Positions 42,248 to 52,121 of a stretch of DNA of 64,000 bases are shown in pieces. This DNA is from an uncultured Acetobacterium sp. (GTDB taxonomy: Bacteria; Bacillota; Clostridia; Eubacteriales; Eubacteriaceae): the NCBI RefSeq assembly GCF_963664135.1, contig NZ_OY760905.1, forward strand, positions 868,001-932,000, written 5' to 3'. Made by a program: the position numbers and the translations under genes. Position 1 is the stretch's first letter; every line of letters begins with the position of its first letter. The notes beneath the pieces are model-generated. The model had not been told where the DNA came from, did no database searches, and saw nothing but the letters and a program-made list of their open reading frames with translations.

Positions 42248-44890
42248 TTATACTTCATATTTTCTTTGGAAAAACTTTACGATTTCAACAATTGGTATCA
42301 CCACTACTGCCAGACCCATAGCGGTAAAGTATTCGGTCAGACTGATTGGTTCAAACTCGAAGGCTGCGGCAATCGGTGGGATAAAGATAACCGCGGTTGT
42401 CAGCACCAAAGAAGCTGCCATCGCCAGGAATAAGAATTTGTTCTGGTGCTTCATCTTAAAGATCGATTGGCGTCGGCTTCGCATATTCAGTGAATGGAAC
42501 ATTTCTGCCATCGAAAGCGTCAAGAATGCCATAGTCATGCCATCGGCGCTTTCAGCAATTTCCCACACGCCAGCTTCCATGTAGTGTCCCACAAAATAGG
42601 CAATGATGGTCACCACTGCAACCATAACCCCCTGCCAGATAACATCCACGCCCAGACCCCGGGAGAAAATACCTTCTTTGGATTCTCGAGGCGGGTTTTT
42701 CATGGTATCTGATTCTTCGCCTTCCATCCCTAAAGCAATGGCCGGGAAGGAGTCGGTGATCAGGTTGATCCACAATAAATGGACTGGTTTAAGAATCGTA
42801 AAGCCCAACAGAGTCGCCACAAAAATAGCAATAACTTCTGATAGATTGGATGACAGCAGGAACTGAATGGCCTTGCGGATATTATCGTAGATCCGGCGAC
42901 CTTCCTCCACTGCATTGACAATTGTAGCAAAATTATCGTCTGCTAGTACCATATCAGCGACATTTTTAGTAACATCTGTCCCTGTTATCCCCATTCCAAC
43001 CCCAATGTCGGCGGTTTTAATGGAGGGTGCATCATTGACACCGTCGCCGGTCATGGCGACAATCATGCCTTGATTCTGCCATGCTTTGACAATTCGCACC
43101 TTATGTTCCGGCTGGACCCGAGCATAAACTGAATACTTGCCAATGTCCTGTTTAAGCTGTTCTTCAGAGATTTCGTCCAATTGGGCACCAGTAATCGCTT
43201 CTGACTTATCCTTGATGATGCCTAACTGGCTGGCAATGGCAGCCGCAGTATCGGGATGGTCTCCGGTGATCATCACGGTTCGGATTCCGGCCGACTTACA
43301 TTCGGCAATCGCATCCTTTACTTCTGGACGGATGGGATCAATCATCCCGGTTAAGCCAATGAAACAGAGCTCCTCTTCCAGGTAGGCCGGTGACTGATTC
43401 TCAGGCATAGTTTGCCAATTTCGACTGGCGCCAGCCAGAACCCGCAAGGCCTGATTTGCCAGTTTTTTATTAGCCTGTCTGATTTCTTCACGAATATTAT
43501 CGTTCATTGGCAGTGCTTCATTGCCATCCCAGTAGGTTACACAGCGGGATATTAAAACATCCGGCGCACCCTTGGTGTATTGTTTAAAACTGGCATCTGC
43601 CAGTTGATGAATGGTACTCATCAGCTTTCGGCCGGAATCAAATGGGGCTTCCCCCACTCGTGGCGTTTGAGCCTCCAATTCACCTTTAGACAGACCAAGG
43701 GAAAATCCGTAGTTGACCAAGGCCGCTTCGGTGGGTTCCCCTTCGGCTTTATTTTGATCATTCAAATAGGCATCGCTACAGAGTGCCATGGCCCGACCAA
43801 GCAGATGCTGATCGAAGCCGAAATGATCCACTACCGTCATTTTGTTCTGAGTCAATGTTCCGGTTTTATCGGAACAGATAACCTGGGTACATCCCAGGGT
43901 TTCAACGGCCGTTAACTTACGAATAACTGCTTTTTTCTTGGACATGTTGGTAACGCCAATGGATAAAACAATGGTCACCACCGCTGCCAGTCCTTCAGGA
44001 ATGGCGGCAACTGCCAATGAAACAGCAATCATAAAGGTGTTCAGCACGCCGATACCGGTAATGCCTTCCCCGAGATACAAACGAACCAGACTCAGCGCAA
44101 AGATAACCACACAGATCCCCAGAACCAGCCAGCTCAACACCTTACTCAGCTGATTCAGTTTGATCTGCAATGGGGTCAGGTTTTCTTTTGCCTGGGTAAT
44201 GGCGGTGGCGATTTTACCCATTTCGGTTTGCATCCCGGTGGCAACTACGGTTGCAGTTCCCCGTCCGTATACCACAGCGCTGCCCATGTAAACCATGTTC
44301 TTTCGGTCGCCCAGGGAAATGTCTTTTTGATCCCCCAGATTAAGGGCCGTAATCACTTTTTCTACCGGTACACTTTCTCCGGTTAATGCCGCTTCTTCAA
44401 TTTTCAGGCTGGCACTTTCTAATAACCTGGCATCGGCTGGGATGGAATCGCCGGCTTCGAGTAGAATGATATCGCCAATGACCAGATCTTCTGTTTTAAT
44501 CTCCTGAATTTTGCCATCCCGCATCACCCGGGTGGTGGCGGCCGAAATGGCCTGGAGTGCTTCGATGGCTTTTTCAGCCTTGCTTTCCTGATAAACGCCT
44601 AAAACCGAGTTGATGATAACCACTGCCATAATAATGATGACATCTGCAAATGATTCGCCTGAATATGCGGCGGTAATCCCTGAAATAATCGCAGCGGCTA
44701 TTAAGATCACAATCATTGGGTCCTTTAACTGATTAAAGAGCCGCACCACCACTGAATCTTTTTTAGCTTCGTCCAGTTTGTTCTTGCCATTTTCTTTAAG
44801 CCTGGCACCAGCTTCCGCATCGGAGAGCCCATCTCTCCCGGAGTTTAACTCCTTCAGGACTTCTTCCGAAGTCTGTAAATACTGTTTCAT
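42248..44890 (-). CDS. P-type cation-translocating ATPase (Ca2+-ATPase family, probably exporting Mn2+)
   Basis: An 880-residue P2-type ATPase of the SERCA/PMCA-like bacterial group. It has the N-terminal cation ATPase domain (1-70), the TGES actuator motif, PEGLAAVVT in the fourth membrane helix (near 297), the phosphorylation site DKTGTLTQNK (near 340), the KGAPD nucleotide-binding motif, MTGDGVNDAP in the hinge, and six C-terminal membrane helices. The family moves Ca2+ or Mn2+ out of the cytoplasm. The leader carries a yybP-ykoY riboswitch, which senses Mn2+, so Mn2+ export is the favoured role. The gene stands alone with its own promoter, riboswitch and terminators. Confidence 0.92.
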   Translation of the reverse strand: MKQYLQTSEEVLKELNSGRDGLSDAEAGARLKENGKNKLDEAKKDSVVVRLFNQLKDPMIVILIAAAIISGITAAYSGESFADVIIIMAVVIINSVLGVYQESKAEKAIEALQAISAATTRVMRDGKIQEIKTEDLVIGDIILLEAGDSIPADARLLESASLKIEEAALTGESVPVEKVITALNLGDQKDISLGDRKNMVYMGSAVVYGRGTATVVATGMQTEMGKIATAITQAKENLTPLQIKLNQLSKVLSWLVLGICVVIFALSLVRLYLGEGITGIGVLNTFMIAVSLAVAAIPEGLAAVVTIVLSIGVTNMSKKKAVIRKLTAVETLGCTQVICSDKTGTLTQNKMTVVDHFGFDQHLLGRAMALCSDAYLNDQNKAEGEPTEAALVNYGFSLGLSKGELEAQTPRVGEAPFDSGRKLMSTIHQLADASFKQYTKGAPDVLISRCVTYWDGNEALPMNDNIREEIRQANKKLANQALRVLAGASRNWQTMPENQSPAYLEEELCFIGLTGMIDPIRPEVKDAIAECKSAGIRTVMITGDHPDTAAAIASQLGIIKDKSEAITGAQLDEISEEQLKQDIGKYSVYARVQPEHKVRIVKAWQNQGMIVAMTGDGVNDAPSIKTADIGVGMGITGTDVTKNVADMVLADDNFATIVNAVEEGRRIYDNIRKAIQFLLSSNLSEVIAIFVATLLGFTILKPVHLLWINLITDSFPAIALGMEGEESDTMKNPPRESKEGIFSRGLGVDVIWQGVMVAVVTIIAYFVGHYMEAGVWEIAESADGMTMAFLTLSMAEMFHSLNMRSRRQSIFKMKHQNKFLFLAMAASLVLTTAVIFIPPIAAAFEFEPISLTEYFTAMGLAVVVIPIVEIVKFFQRKYEV

Positions 44891-44979
44891 CCAAATCCTC
44901 CTTCAAGTCAACATCTAATAGGTAATAATCTGTTTAAATAAAACAATAACACCTAAATTAACCGCAAAAAATAAAAAAT

Positions 44980-45000
44980 CCAAGCGCTTACTGCACTTGG
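44980..45000 (-). terminator. Regulated terminator downstream of the Mn riboswitch
   Basis: CCAAGCGC (44980-44987) pairs with GCACTTGG (44993-45000), one mismatch, with an A-rich stretch on its left giving a long U-tract on the minus strand. A TGTAC/GTACA hairpin lies between it and the riboswitch and may take part in switching. Confidence 0.75.
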
Positions 45001-45033
45001 AAAAAAAATAACCCAAGTACAGAAAAACTGTAC

Positions 45034-45117
45034 ATGAGTCTCACTCATTAAGATAAGCCAGGTATTTCTACCATGCATGTTGACTTATCACGCTGATCGC
45101 GCAAATTACTCCCTCAT
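45034..45117 (-). ncRNA. yybP-ykoY (Mn2+) riboswitch
   Basis: Read on the minus strand, P1 is ATGAG (45113-45117) with CTCAT (45034-45038). Directly inside are GGAGTA on the 5' side and GAGTGAGA on the 3' side, matching the family's GGGGAGUA and GCGAGA elements. A middle helix GATAAG...CTTATC contains GTCAACAT and a GAAA-loop hairpin (GGTAGAAATACC) followed by TGGC, the same order as in characterised members. It starts within a few bases of the predicted transcription start and is followed by a terminator and a cation ATPase gene. Confidence 0.82.
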
Positions 45118-45126
45118 AACAACTAT

Positions 45127-45169
45127 ATTTTACCCTACAGCATTATATTTGTCAATATAATGCTGTAGG
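45127..45169 (-). promoter_or_regulatory. Promoter of the Mn-riboswitch operon inside a perfect 36-bp palindrome
   Basis: On the minus strand TTGACA (45150-45155), a 17-base spacer and TAAAAT (45127-45132) form a promoter aimed at the riboswitch. The -35 element is the centre of a palindrome with perfect 16-bp arms, 45134-45149 and 45154-45169. No T-run follows, so it is unlikely to be only a terminator of the protease gene; an operator for a repressor is more likely. Confidence 0.7.
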
Positions 45170-45180
45170 AAAAATTTATG

Positions 45181-47322
45181 TTAATTGTTTTCAATAAATG
45201 GTTTGGCTGTCGGACCGGGTGCAGCTGAACCGGTTGGTTGCACTTTGATCTCAATTCCTTCCAAGCGGTAACCAAATCCGGCAGTTCCAGCTTCAGCACC
45301 ATTCTTGGCCCAGTCCATCCAGCCCACATTCTGGGCATGGACCCGATAATACACATCAAACTGGTCTGCATCAGCGCCGGTCAGCCGGATCTTAATGGCT
45401 TCCAGTCGCAGACCTTCCCCGGAGGTTCCGCTCATGATTCCATTGCTTCTTAAATCTTGCCAGCCGACATTTTGCACATGGGTAGCGTATTCAATACCCA
45501 AATCATAATCTGAACTATCAACCTTAATTTCAATGCCTTCCAGCCGCAGTGATTCTCCTGATGTGCCACTCATAAGGCCATTGCTCTTCCAAACCTGCCA
45601 TCCCACATTCTGGACGTGGGTGCGGTAGAGACAATCCGCAGGTAGTCCTGAACCCTCAATTGCCACGATATAGGTAACGGTCTTACCATTAATGGTGATG
45701 GTCAGTTCCTGATTTGCATCAACTTGAGAGCTGTCAAAGCCAGTGATGTTTTGAGTTGCTACCGTTTCTTTTCTGGTTGCGCCGTCGCTATAGGTTCCGG
45801 TTACCTCCAGGCCACTGATATCCAGGGCTTCGCCTATTTTATAGGTCAGTTTTGTTGCCGGTTGAGTAATTGCGATATTCTCCAGAAGCGTGGCTTCACC
45901 AGTAAAGGCTTTAATACAGATATTGCCATCATCCTTTGCTGAAACATCATACCAGCCGCCGCTGCCAGTCCGACTCATCAAGCTTTCGCCGGGATTAGCG
46001 CTGGCGGCACTGCTGTTATTTACAATCGGACTTTCAACCGGAACTGAATCATCGGTTCCCGGGGTATTGTATTTTATCACCACCGCAAATTTCTGTCCAG
46101 CAACCAGCCCCACAGGATTATTCAAATTAATAGTGTAATACCCTCCTCGTTGGAATGTCACTGTTTGTGTCGTCTTTAACGTGCCGCTGGTTGGTGCCCC
46201 ATCATTAACATTGGTATAGACATTAATTTCAAGGGTCGTATTCGGAGCTAATGCATAGGTGCTGACAGCGGTTAAATCTTCGCTGGCAGCAGCGGTAAAG
46301 ATATTCGCGCCCCAGACCGTGTTGCTGCTGTCCCGATAGCCCCGTGCCGAGGTATCACCCAGGGGATCATACTGATAAACCCGGTTATAGTTATCGGTCG
46401 CTTCTGCACTATGAAAAGCAGTTACATTACTGCCAGCATAGGTGTCGTAATAAGACATGTAGAAGTAGCCGCCATCGCCCCAATCCGATCCCCAACTATT
46501 ACGAATGATCCAGGCCCCATTACCGGGAGGCGAATTGACGAAATTGCTGCGCGAATAATTATCATCCCAGCCTACGATCGCAACATCATGATCGGTGTAA
46601 TCATCACCATCGTAATAAAGCGCGGAGGTACTGCTGTTAAAATAACGCGCATCGTCAAGCGCTCCCGAATACATGGATGTGTAAAGCGCCCCGCCATCCA
46701 TTAGCGCCTGCTTGATGGCCGCAGCTGATTCGGGAATATATTCCACTCCCTGAACATGGTATGCTGCTGATAATCCGGATTTTTTTGCTGTCCCATAAGG
46801 ATCGCTGCTTTCATTAACCGGACCGCTCCAACGCGCCAGATAAGCGGTAGCCATGGAATAATTACCCCCATCATCCGGGGTTCCATCAAAACCATTGTTC
46901 CACATCAAGTTATTTTCTGAAAAATCAACGACTTTGTCTTTTTCAACATAGGATTCCAACGAAGCCAAACTGGCAAAAGCCCAGCAACTGCCGTAGTCAC
47001 CCTGATCACGAATGGCACTGATCCGGCCGGTTGTCCGCAAATCAAAGGTCGCCGGAAAACTTGCTGATCCAGTAATGTCTGTATCAGCGGTACCTTCAAA
47101 ACGCTGTAATGTTGGCGGAATATAACCCCGGGAATGGCCGTTTACGGTTGCGGTATTCAGAGTTCCCGACTGGAGCGCATCCAGATATTGAACAAAAGCT
47201 GGATTTAAAGGGGCTGTTGTCGGCACATCAGTTTCTTCTGCCCAAGCCCCCGCTGGGGTCAAAACTGCCAGCAAAAAGCTGACCAGCAAAACAGACAGTG
47301 TTTTCTTCAAACTCTTTTTCAT
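45181..47322 (-). CDS. Secreted papain-like (C1A) cysteine protease with Ig-like domain and three ChW repeats
   Basis: A 713-residue exported protein with a signal peptide (1-28; VLTPAGAWA). The C1A protease domain (about 85-310) has RDQGDYGSCWAFAS with the catalytic cysteine near 111, DHDVAIVGWDD with the histidine near 244, and RNSWGSDWG with the asparagine near 272. A lectin-like beta domain (about 315-465), a bacterial Ig-like domain (about 470-545) and three ChW repeats (about 550-700; each HVQNVGW/HAQNVGW followed by SGTSGE/AGTAGF and RLEGIEIKV-type ends) follow. ChW repeats are a clostridial surface/extracellular module. The start is the ATG at 47322 because the alternative GTG abuts the ribosome site. 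It probably degrades extracellular protein or peptides. Confidence 0.9.
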   Translation of the reverse strand: MKKSLKKTLSVLLVSFLLAVLTPAGAWAEETDVPTTAPLNPAFVQYLDALQSGTLNTATVNGHSRGYIPPTLQRFEGTADTDITGSASFPATFDLRTTGRISAIRDQGDYGSCWAFASLASLESYVEKDKVVDFSENNLMWNNGFDGTPDDGGNYSMATAYLARWSGPVNESSDPYGTAKKSGLSAAYHVQGVEYIPESAAAIKQALMDGGALYTSMYSGALDDARYFNSSTSALYYDGDDYTDHDVAIVGWDDNYSRSNFVNSPPGNGAWIIRNSWGSDWGDGGYFYMSYYDTYAGSNVTAFHSAEATDNYNRVYQYDPLGDTSARGYRDSSNTVWGANIFTAAASEDLTAVSTYALAPNTTLEINVYTNVNDGAPTSGTLKTTQTVTFQRGGYYTINLNNPVGLVAGQKFAVVIKYNTPGTDDSVPVESPIVNNSSAASANPGESLMSRTGSGGWYDVSAKDDGNICIKAFTGEATLLENIAITQPATKLTYKIGEALDISGLEVTGTYSDGATRKETVATQNITGFDSSQVDANQELTITINGKTVTYIVAIEGSGLPADCLYRTHVQNVGWQVWKSNGLMSGTSGESLRLEGIEIKVDSSDYDLGIEYATHVQNVGWQDLRSNGIMSGTSGEGLRLEAIKIRLTGADADQFDVYYRVHAQNVGWMDWAKNGAEAGTAGFGYRLEGIEIKVQPTGSAAPGPTAKPFIENN

Positions 47323-47395
47323 ATTCACTCCTTCTCACTACATGATTATTGTCATTTGCGAAATTAAAAAACATCGAACAAAGGTTAGTTCCTGT

Positions 47396-47596
47396 TTAGT
47401 TTCCGGATTCGATCTTATCCAGCAAATCGTTGAATTTTTCTGTGAGGGTATCCACATTAGTTTTCAGTTCGTCATCTCCCGGGGTACAATTACCGGGGAA
47501 ACCGTAGATCCGACCGCTGCCTACCTCCTTTAACAAAAAATGGATGTCGGCAATTTCCTGTTGATATTTTGACTTGATATCGATTACATTTTTCAT
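47396..47596 (-). CDS. Small conserved-looking protein of unknown function
   Basis: A 66-residue, largely helical and acidic protein with a short loop GFPGNCTPGDDEL carrying a single cysteine. GAGGG lies upstream of the ATG. It is 70 bp upstream of the protease gene on the same strand and may be co-transcribed with it. No family recognised. Confidence 0.5.
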   Translation of the reverse strand: MKNVIDIKSKYQQEIADIHFLLKEVGSGRIYGFPGNCTPGDDELKTNVDTLTEKFNDLLDKIESGN

Positions 47597-47737
47597 TCTT
47601 AACCCTCGCGTTTTAAATGATATTCTCCAACTCTTTCAATTATTTTGTTTTATACCAATTTTTTTTTAAATAATTCAAATTGATTGGAAGTTTCTAAACT
47701 ATTTTGATATTTTCAATCACTACTTTGTCAAATCGAT

Positions 47738-49636
47738 CTACATCACTTCCCGGATCACATCGTATTTAGCATCATCACTTTCCACAAAGCCCTCCACTGG
47801 AGACTTGATGTTTGGTGCTTTCACATATTCAACAAAGGCCTGTTTTAATAGATCACCGAATTCTTTTGGCAGTTTCGTATTTACTGCAATCGCATCCTTG
47901 GGGATGTCTGGGGTTTTAGCAATGATCATTAACTCAGCCACATTAACACCGTTTTTTTCCGCCTCTTCCAAGGCTTCGTTATAGGTAGCTCCGGCATCAT
48001 ATTCCCGGGACAACACCGCTTTAATCACACTGTCATGACTCCCCAGATAAGCAGTCTTACCAAAAATTGTCTTGGGATTCAGGCCCTCGGATTTAATACT
48101 ATGCTGGGCGTAGAGATATCCCGAGGCGCTACCTTCATCCACATAGGCGAAGTTTCGACCGTTTAATCCACTCAAATTGGTAATTCCGCTGTCTTTTCGG
48201 GTGATAATACAGCCATTGTAAGATACCTTTCCATAAACTCTTGGGGTTACCAATGGTTCGATACCGATTTTTTCATGGGCGTTGACATAGGCAAAAGGCG
48301 AGAACCAGGCGACGTCAATGATGCCTTCCTTCATGCCTTCACTCAAGGCATCATAATCCTTGACGATCATGGTTCGAACCTTATAGCCGATTTTTTTGAA
48401 AACGCCATTTAAGATGGGTACATACATCGTTTTGATGTTTTCCGGTGAGGTAAAGGGATTAATTCCAAAAATGATTTCATTTTTATTTTTATTTTTGGCA
48501 GTGAGTTTCTGAACATTGCTGGCCATTTCTGAAAGCTTCGTACAATAATCCAACAACTCAATGTTCTTTGATTTTTGAGTCACAATCGTGCTAATGGTAT
48601 CGGTTGTTACCCGGTGAGTAGTGTCCACCGCATCGGATACCTTGGAAACAGACGACTGAATGCCCTTGGAAGTATCCACCTGTAGGCTGGAAATCTCTTT
48701 GATTTCATTCATGGAGTGGTTTAACTCGATGAGTACTTTTTGAATTTCTTCGATGACATCCCCGGATTTCTGGGCGGCATTTTCAATATCTCTGGTTCTG
48801 ATTGTACATCGTTCAATGGCTTTATTGGAACGATCCACTTCCACAATGACCTGATTGACAATCTGTTCGATTTCTGTTGCAAAGGTCGCGGTACTGTCGG
48901 ACAGCCGTTTAATTTCTTCGGCCACCACCGAAAACCCTTTGCCGGCCGCGCCTGCCCGGGCGGCCTCAATACTGGCATTCAGAGCCAAGAGATTAGTTTG
49001 GCGGGAAATATCCTTGATATAGTCCACAAACTTGCTAATCTGCTTGGACGAGCCATCCAGCTCTGTATTAATACCAGAGGCCTGCTTCACCCCATCAATG
49101 AGATCCATTAGCAGATCTGAGATGCTTTCGATGGTGGACCGATTCTCGTTGAGCATATCAACCGACTGACTGGAGTTTTCTTCAATTCTGACAATATTCC
49201 CCTGTAGCTTGTTGGATACCTCGGTAAAATTATTGATATCCGAGTTGATTTCATAGGTGCTGGCGGCATTTTCCTCGCTGAGTTTGGCAATTTCATCAGC
49301 TTGGGCTACGATGGTATTAAAAACCTTGACATTTTCTTCGGAAAACCAGCTCAACTTTTTAATATCAAAGTCCATGGTCTCAAGCAGTGAAAAAAGCTCG
49401 CTGTTCATATTATCTTTTTCTTCTTCATCCGCCGGCTTGTCTTTTTCGGCCATGATTTTCAAGATTTCCAGCATATCATGCATAGTGGCCTTGTTTTCAT
49501 TTAACAGCTCCACCGACATGGCCGAGTTTGCCTCAAGGGCCATGATATTACTTCGCAGATCCTCCGAGGATTGAGCAACCATACTGTTCTCACTGTCGAC
49601 GTTGTCCCAGATGCGTTCACTTTTTTGTTCTTCCAT
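47738..49636 (-). CDS. Soluble chemoreceptor-like protein fused to a PhnD-type substrate-binding domain
   Basis: A 632-residue protein with no membrane span or signal peptide. The N-terminal ~390 residues are a coiled-coil methyl-accepting signalling region with the conserved tip ([20 protein letters not shown] near 215). From about 395 to 620 it is a phosphate/phosphite/phosphonate-type binding domain ([71 protein letters not shown]). Such domains normally lie outside the cell in ABC transporters; here it must act in the cytoplasm, probably as the ligand sensor of a cytoplasmic receptor array. The M29 aminopeptidase gene ends 35 bp upstream, so they may be co-transcribed. Confidence 0.85.
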   Translation of the reverse strand: MEEQKSERIWDNVDSENSMVAQSSEDLRSNIMALEANSAMSVELLNENKATMHDMLEILKIMAEKDKPADEEEKDNMNSELFSLLETMDFDIKKLSWFSEENVKVFNTIVAQADEIAKLSEENAASTYEINSDINNFTEVSNKLQGNIVRIEENSSQSVDMLNENRSTIESISDLLMDLIDGVKQASGINTELDGSSKQISKFVDYIKDISRQTNLLALNASIEAARAGAAGKGFSVVAEEIKRLSDSTATFATEIEQIVNQVIVEVDRSNKAIERCTIRTRDIENAAQKSGDVIEEIQKVLIELNHSMNEIKEISSLQVDTSKGIQSSVSKVSDAVDTTHRVTTDTISTIVTQKSKNIELLDYCTKLSEMASNVQKLTAKNKNKNEIIFGINPFTSPENIKTMYVPILNGVFKKIGYKVRTMIVKDYDALSEGMKEGIIDVAWFSPFAYVNAHEKIGIEPLVTPRVYGKVSYNGCIITRKDSGITNLSGLNGRNFAYVDEGSASGYLYAQHSIKSEGLNPKTIFGKTAYLGSHDSVIKAVLSREYDAGATYNEALEEAEKNGVNVAELMIIAKTPDIPKDAIAVNTKLPKEFGDLLKQAFVEYVKAPNIKSPVEGFVESDDAKYDVIREVM

Positions 49637-49670
49637 TTTCTATCTCCGTTCTTGAATTTATGATTAAGGC

Positions 49671-50900
49671 TTACGCCCAGTTACCGTTTTTAAAAACCGG
49701 AATTTCCTGACCGTCTTTGGTAATGCCGATAATTTCCAGATCACTGGTGCCAATCATAAAATCCACATGGGTATCTGACTGATTTCCACCGGCGGCAATC
49801 AGTTCTTCCTTGGACATTTCGCCCCCGCCCTTGATGGTAGTGGGATAACATTCCCCCAGGGCAAAATGACAGGAGGCATTTTCATCAAACAGGGTATCGT
49901 AGAAAAGAATGCCGGTGTTAGAAATCGGTGAATCAAAGGGAACCAAAGCAATTTCTCCCAAGCTTCGGGAACCGGCATCTGTTTCAATCAAAATTTTGAG
50001 ATATTCTTCGCCCTTATCCGCATGAAAATCGGTTACCTTACCGTCGTGGAAAGTCAGACTGAAATTCTCAATGAGGTTTCCCTGATAGGACAGCGGCAGG
50101 GATGAAACCAGGGTACCTTCCGCCCGATTACAGTCTGGGGCAGTGAAGATTTCCTCAGTGGGCATATTGGCAAAAAAATAGATTTGATCCGGCGTTAATT
50201 CGCCGCCACCTTCCCAGATATGATCTTTCTGCAGCCCCACCGAAAAATCGGTACCAATGCTGTTGCGATAACGCATGGCATCAAAATGGGCATCATTGAG
50301 GATGCGACATTTTTCAGCCAGAAAGGCTTTGTGATCGTTCCAGGCCTTGACCGCGTCATCTTCACTAATGCGCACCGCATCAAAGATAGCTTCCCAGAGT
50401 TTGGCCATGGCCTCTTCCTCATAAAGTTCCGGAAAGACCTTACGGGCCCATTTAGCTTCGGGCACTGCCGCCACACACCACTGAAATTCACTGTTCATCA
50501 TCTTTTTATAATAGGGTTCAAAGGCTTTAGCAGATGCTTTGCTGCTGGTCTGCAGTTTTTCGCTTTCCACCCCTTTATAGGCTTCCGGGTCATTTCCAAC
50601 GATAGAAATCACTGCCGCTTTATTCTCGGCATAGTAGTTTCGGGATTCGGCCAGCCAGTTGGGGATATTCCCCAAAACATCCAGACCCACGTTATCAAAA
50701 CGAAGGCGGCTGGTTTTGACATCGTTCCAGAAGACGATTACATCCTTTGCACCGGCTTTATAGGCCTCACCGACAATCATCCGTCCAAATTCAAAATTCT
50801 CAACCGAACAATTCACCACTGTCAGCTGATCCTGCTGAACATTGGCCCCAGTTCGGACGATCAGTCGGGCATACTCCCGTAGTTTTTCCATATGGTCCAT
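49671..50900 (-). CDS. M29-family metallo-aminopeptidase (AmpS/PepS-like)
   Basis: A 409-residue member of the M29 family, which removes N-terminal residues from peptides using two metal ions. The metal-ligand regions are visible: FTAPDCNRAEGTLVSSLPL, NTGILFYDTLFDENASCHFA with ALGECYP, and NQSDTHVDFMIGTSDLEIIG. GAGG lies 7 bp before the ATG at 50900. It precedes the chemoreceptor/PhnD fusion gene by 35 bp and follows butyrate kinase by 130 bp. Confidence 0.88.
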   Translation of the reverse strand: MDHMEKLREYARLIVRTGANVQQDQLTVVNCSVENFEFGRMIVGEAYKAGAKDVIVFWNDVKTSRLRFDNVGLDVLGNIPNWLAESRNYYAENKAAVISIVGNDPEAYKGVESEKLQTSSKASAKAFEPYYKKMMNSEFQWCVAAVPEAKWARKVFPELYEEEAMAKLWEAIFDAVRISEDDAVKAWNDHKAFLAEKCRILNDAHFDAMRYRNSIGTDFSVGLQKDHIWEGGGELTPDQIYFFANMPTEEIFTAPDCNRAEGTLVSSLPLSYQGNLIENFSLTFHDGKVTDFHADKGEEYLKILIETDAGSRSLGEIALVPFDSPISNTGILFYDTLFDENASCHFALGECYPTTIKGGGEMSKEELIAAGGNQSDTHVDFMIGTSDLEIIGITKDGQEIPVFKNGNWA

Positions 50901-51030
50901 TATTAGTCCTCGTTTTCTTTGGCATTTTTGTCGAATTACTTTGCTTAAAATTATATCACGTTCATGAGATAATGAAACAAGAAAAATTTGTGAAGCTGCT
51001 GCAACTTATATTTAAACCGGGATCAATTTG

Positions 51031-52110
51031 TCAGTGGTTAGGGTAACTAAAAAGATGCGGTGCTTCTGCGCCTCTTAACAACCTTAACCCACCCAAAGCC
51101 AGGGCTTCCATTTCGTTTTCTCCGGGCAAACATTTGACCGGTGCCAGAAAGGCAATGTACTCTTTAATTATGTTGGTGAGCTTTTCGGAATAAGCCATCC
51201 CGCCGGTAAGGATAATCCCGTCGAGCTCACCTTTTAATACCACCGCAATTTCGCCGATGCCTTTAGCAATCTGATAAGCTTGGGCTTCATAGACTTGCTT
51301 GGCCTTGTCATCCCCCGCCAAAATCCGTTTTTCAATTTCTCGGATATCACCAGTGCCCAGGTGCCCTTTTAAGCCACCCTGACCACGGATTTTTTTGAGC
51401 AGTTCGGTTTTCTGATAATGTTTGTCATAAATCAGATCTACCAGTGGAAACAGAGGCACACTCCCCGACCGTTCCGGCGAAAAAGGGCCGGTATCATCGG
51501 ATATTACATCGATGATCCGTCCCTTTTGATGGGCACTGATTGAAATCCCCCCGCCAAGATGGGCAATCACCAGATTCAGCGCAGTGTAGCTTGTACCCAT
51601 TTCTTTAGCATATTTTCTGCCCATTGCCTTACTGTTTAAAACATGACAAAGGCTTTTTCGCTGAATCTCAGGAAAGCCGGTAATCCTGGCGATATCGACC
51701 ATTTCATCGGCCGAAACCGCATCGTAAATGAAGGCCGGGATCCCCAGCGGTCCCGCAATAGCATCTGCCAGCAGGGCACCCAGATTGGCGGCATGGGGCG
51801 AAAGATTGCCGGCTAATATCAGGTCTTTCATGGCCTGATTGACAACATAGCCACCAGCGTGAACAGGTGGCAGCAACCCACCTCGGCCCACTACTGCTGA
51901 TAGTTTATTGAGATCAAATTGTCGAGCGGTCAGGATTTCCAGCACTGTCTTCTTTCTGAAGTCAAACTGGTCATTAATCGTTGGAAAGGCCTCTCGAACT
52001 GCGCTAGCATGTTCAACCGACTGAGTAAACACCTCGGTTTCATTTTCAAAAACACCGATTTTTGTGGAGGTTGAACCGGGATTGATGGTTAAAATAAAAT
52101 AATTCTTCAT
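51031..52110 (-). CDS. buk: Butyrate kinase
   Basis: A 359-residue acetate/butyrate-kinase-fold enzyme that converts butyryl phosphate and ADP to butyrate and ATP, or acts on a branched-chain acyl phosphate. Motifs are ILTINPGSTSTKIGVF, GRGGLLPPVHAGGYVVNQAM, VIAHLGGGISISAHQKGRI and IILTGGMAYSEKL. The length and the PVHAGGY segment favour Buk over acetate kinase (about 400 residues). No phosphotransbutyrylase (ptb) gene adjoins it, which is unusual. GAAGGAG precedes the ATG. A broken cyclase gene ends 11 bp upstream. Confidence 0.9.
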   Translation of the reverse strand: MKNYFILTINPGSTSTKIGVFENETEVFTQSVEHASAVREAFPTINDQFDFRKKTVLEILTARQFDLNKLSAVVGRGGLLPPVHAGGYVVNQAMKDLILAGNLSPHAANLGALLADAIAGPLGIPAFIYDAVSADEMVDIARITGFPEIQRKSLCHVLNSKAMGRKYAKEMGTSYTALNLVIAHLGGGISISAHQKGRIIDVISDDTGPFSPERSGSVPLFPLVDLIYDKHYQKTELLKKIRGQGGLKGHLGTGDIREIEKRILAGDDKAKQVYEAQAYQIAKGIGEIAVVLKGELDGIILTGGMAYSEKLTNIIKEYIAFLAPVKCLPGENEMEALALGGLRLLRGAEAPHLFSYPNH

Positions 52111-52121
52111 CTATTTCTCCT

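Noticed and set aside
45134-45169. Palindrome read purely as the terminator of the protease gene
   Set aside because: No T-run follows on the minus strand, and its centre is the -35 element of a promoter with correct spacing to the -10.
49671-50900. Plus-strand 220-codon frame across 50220-50882
   Set aside because: Lies wholly within the M29 aminopeptidase gene on the other strand, which has family motifs and a proper start.
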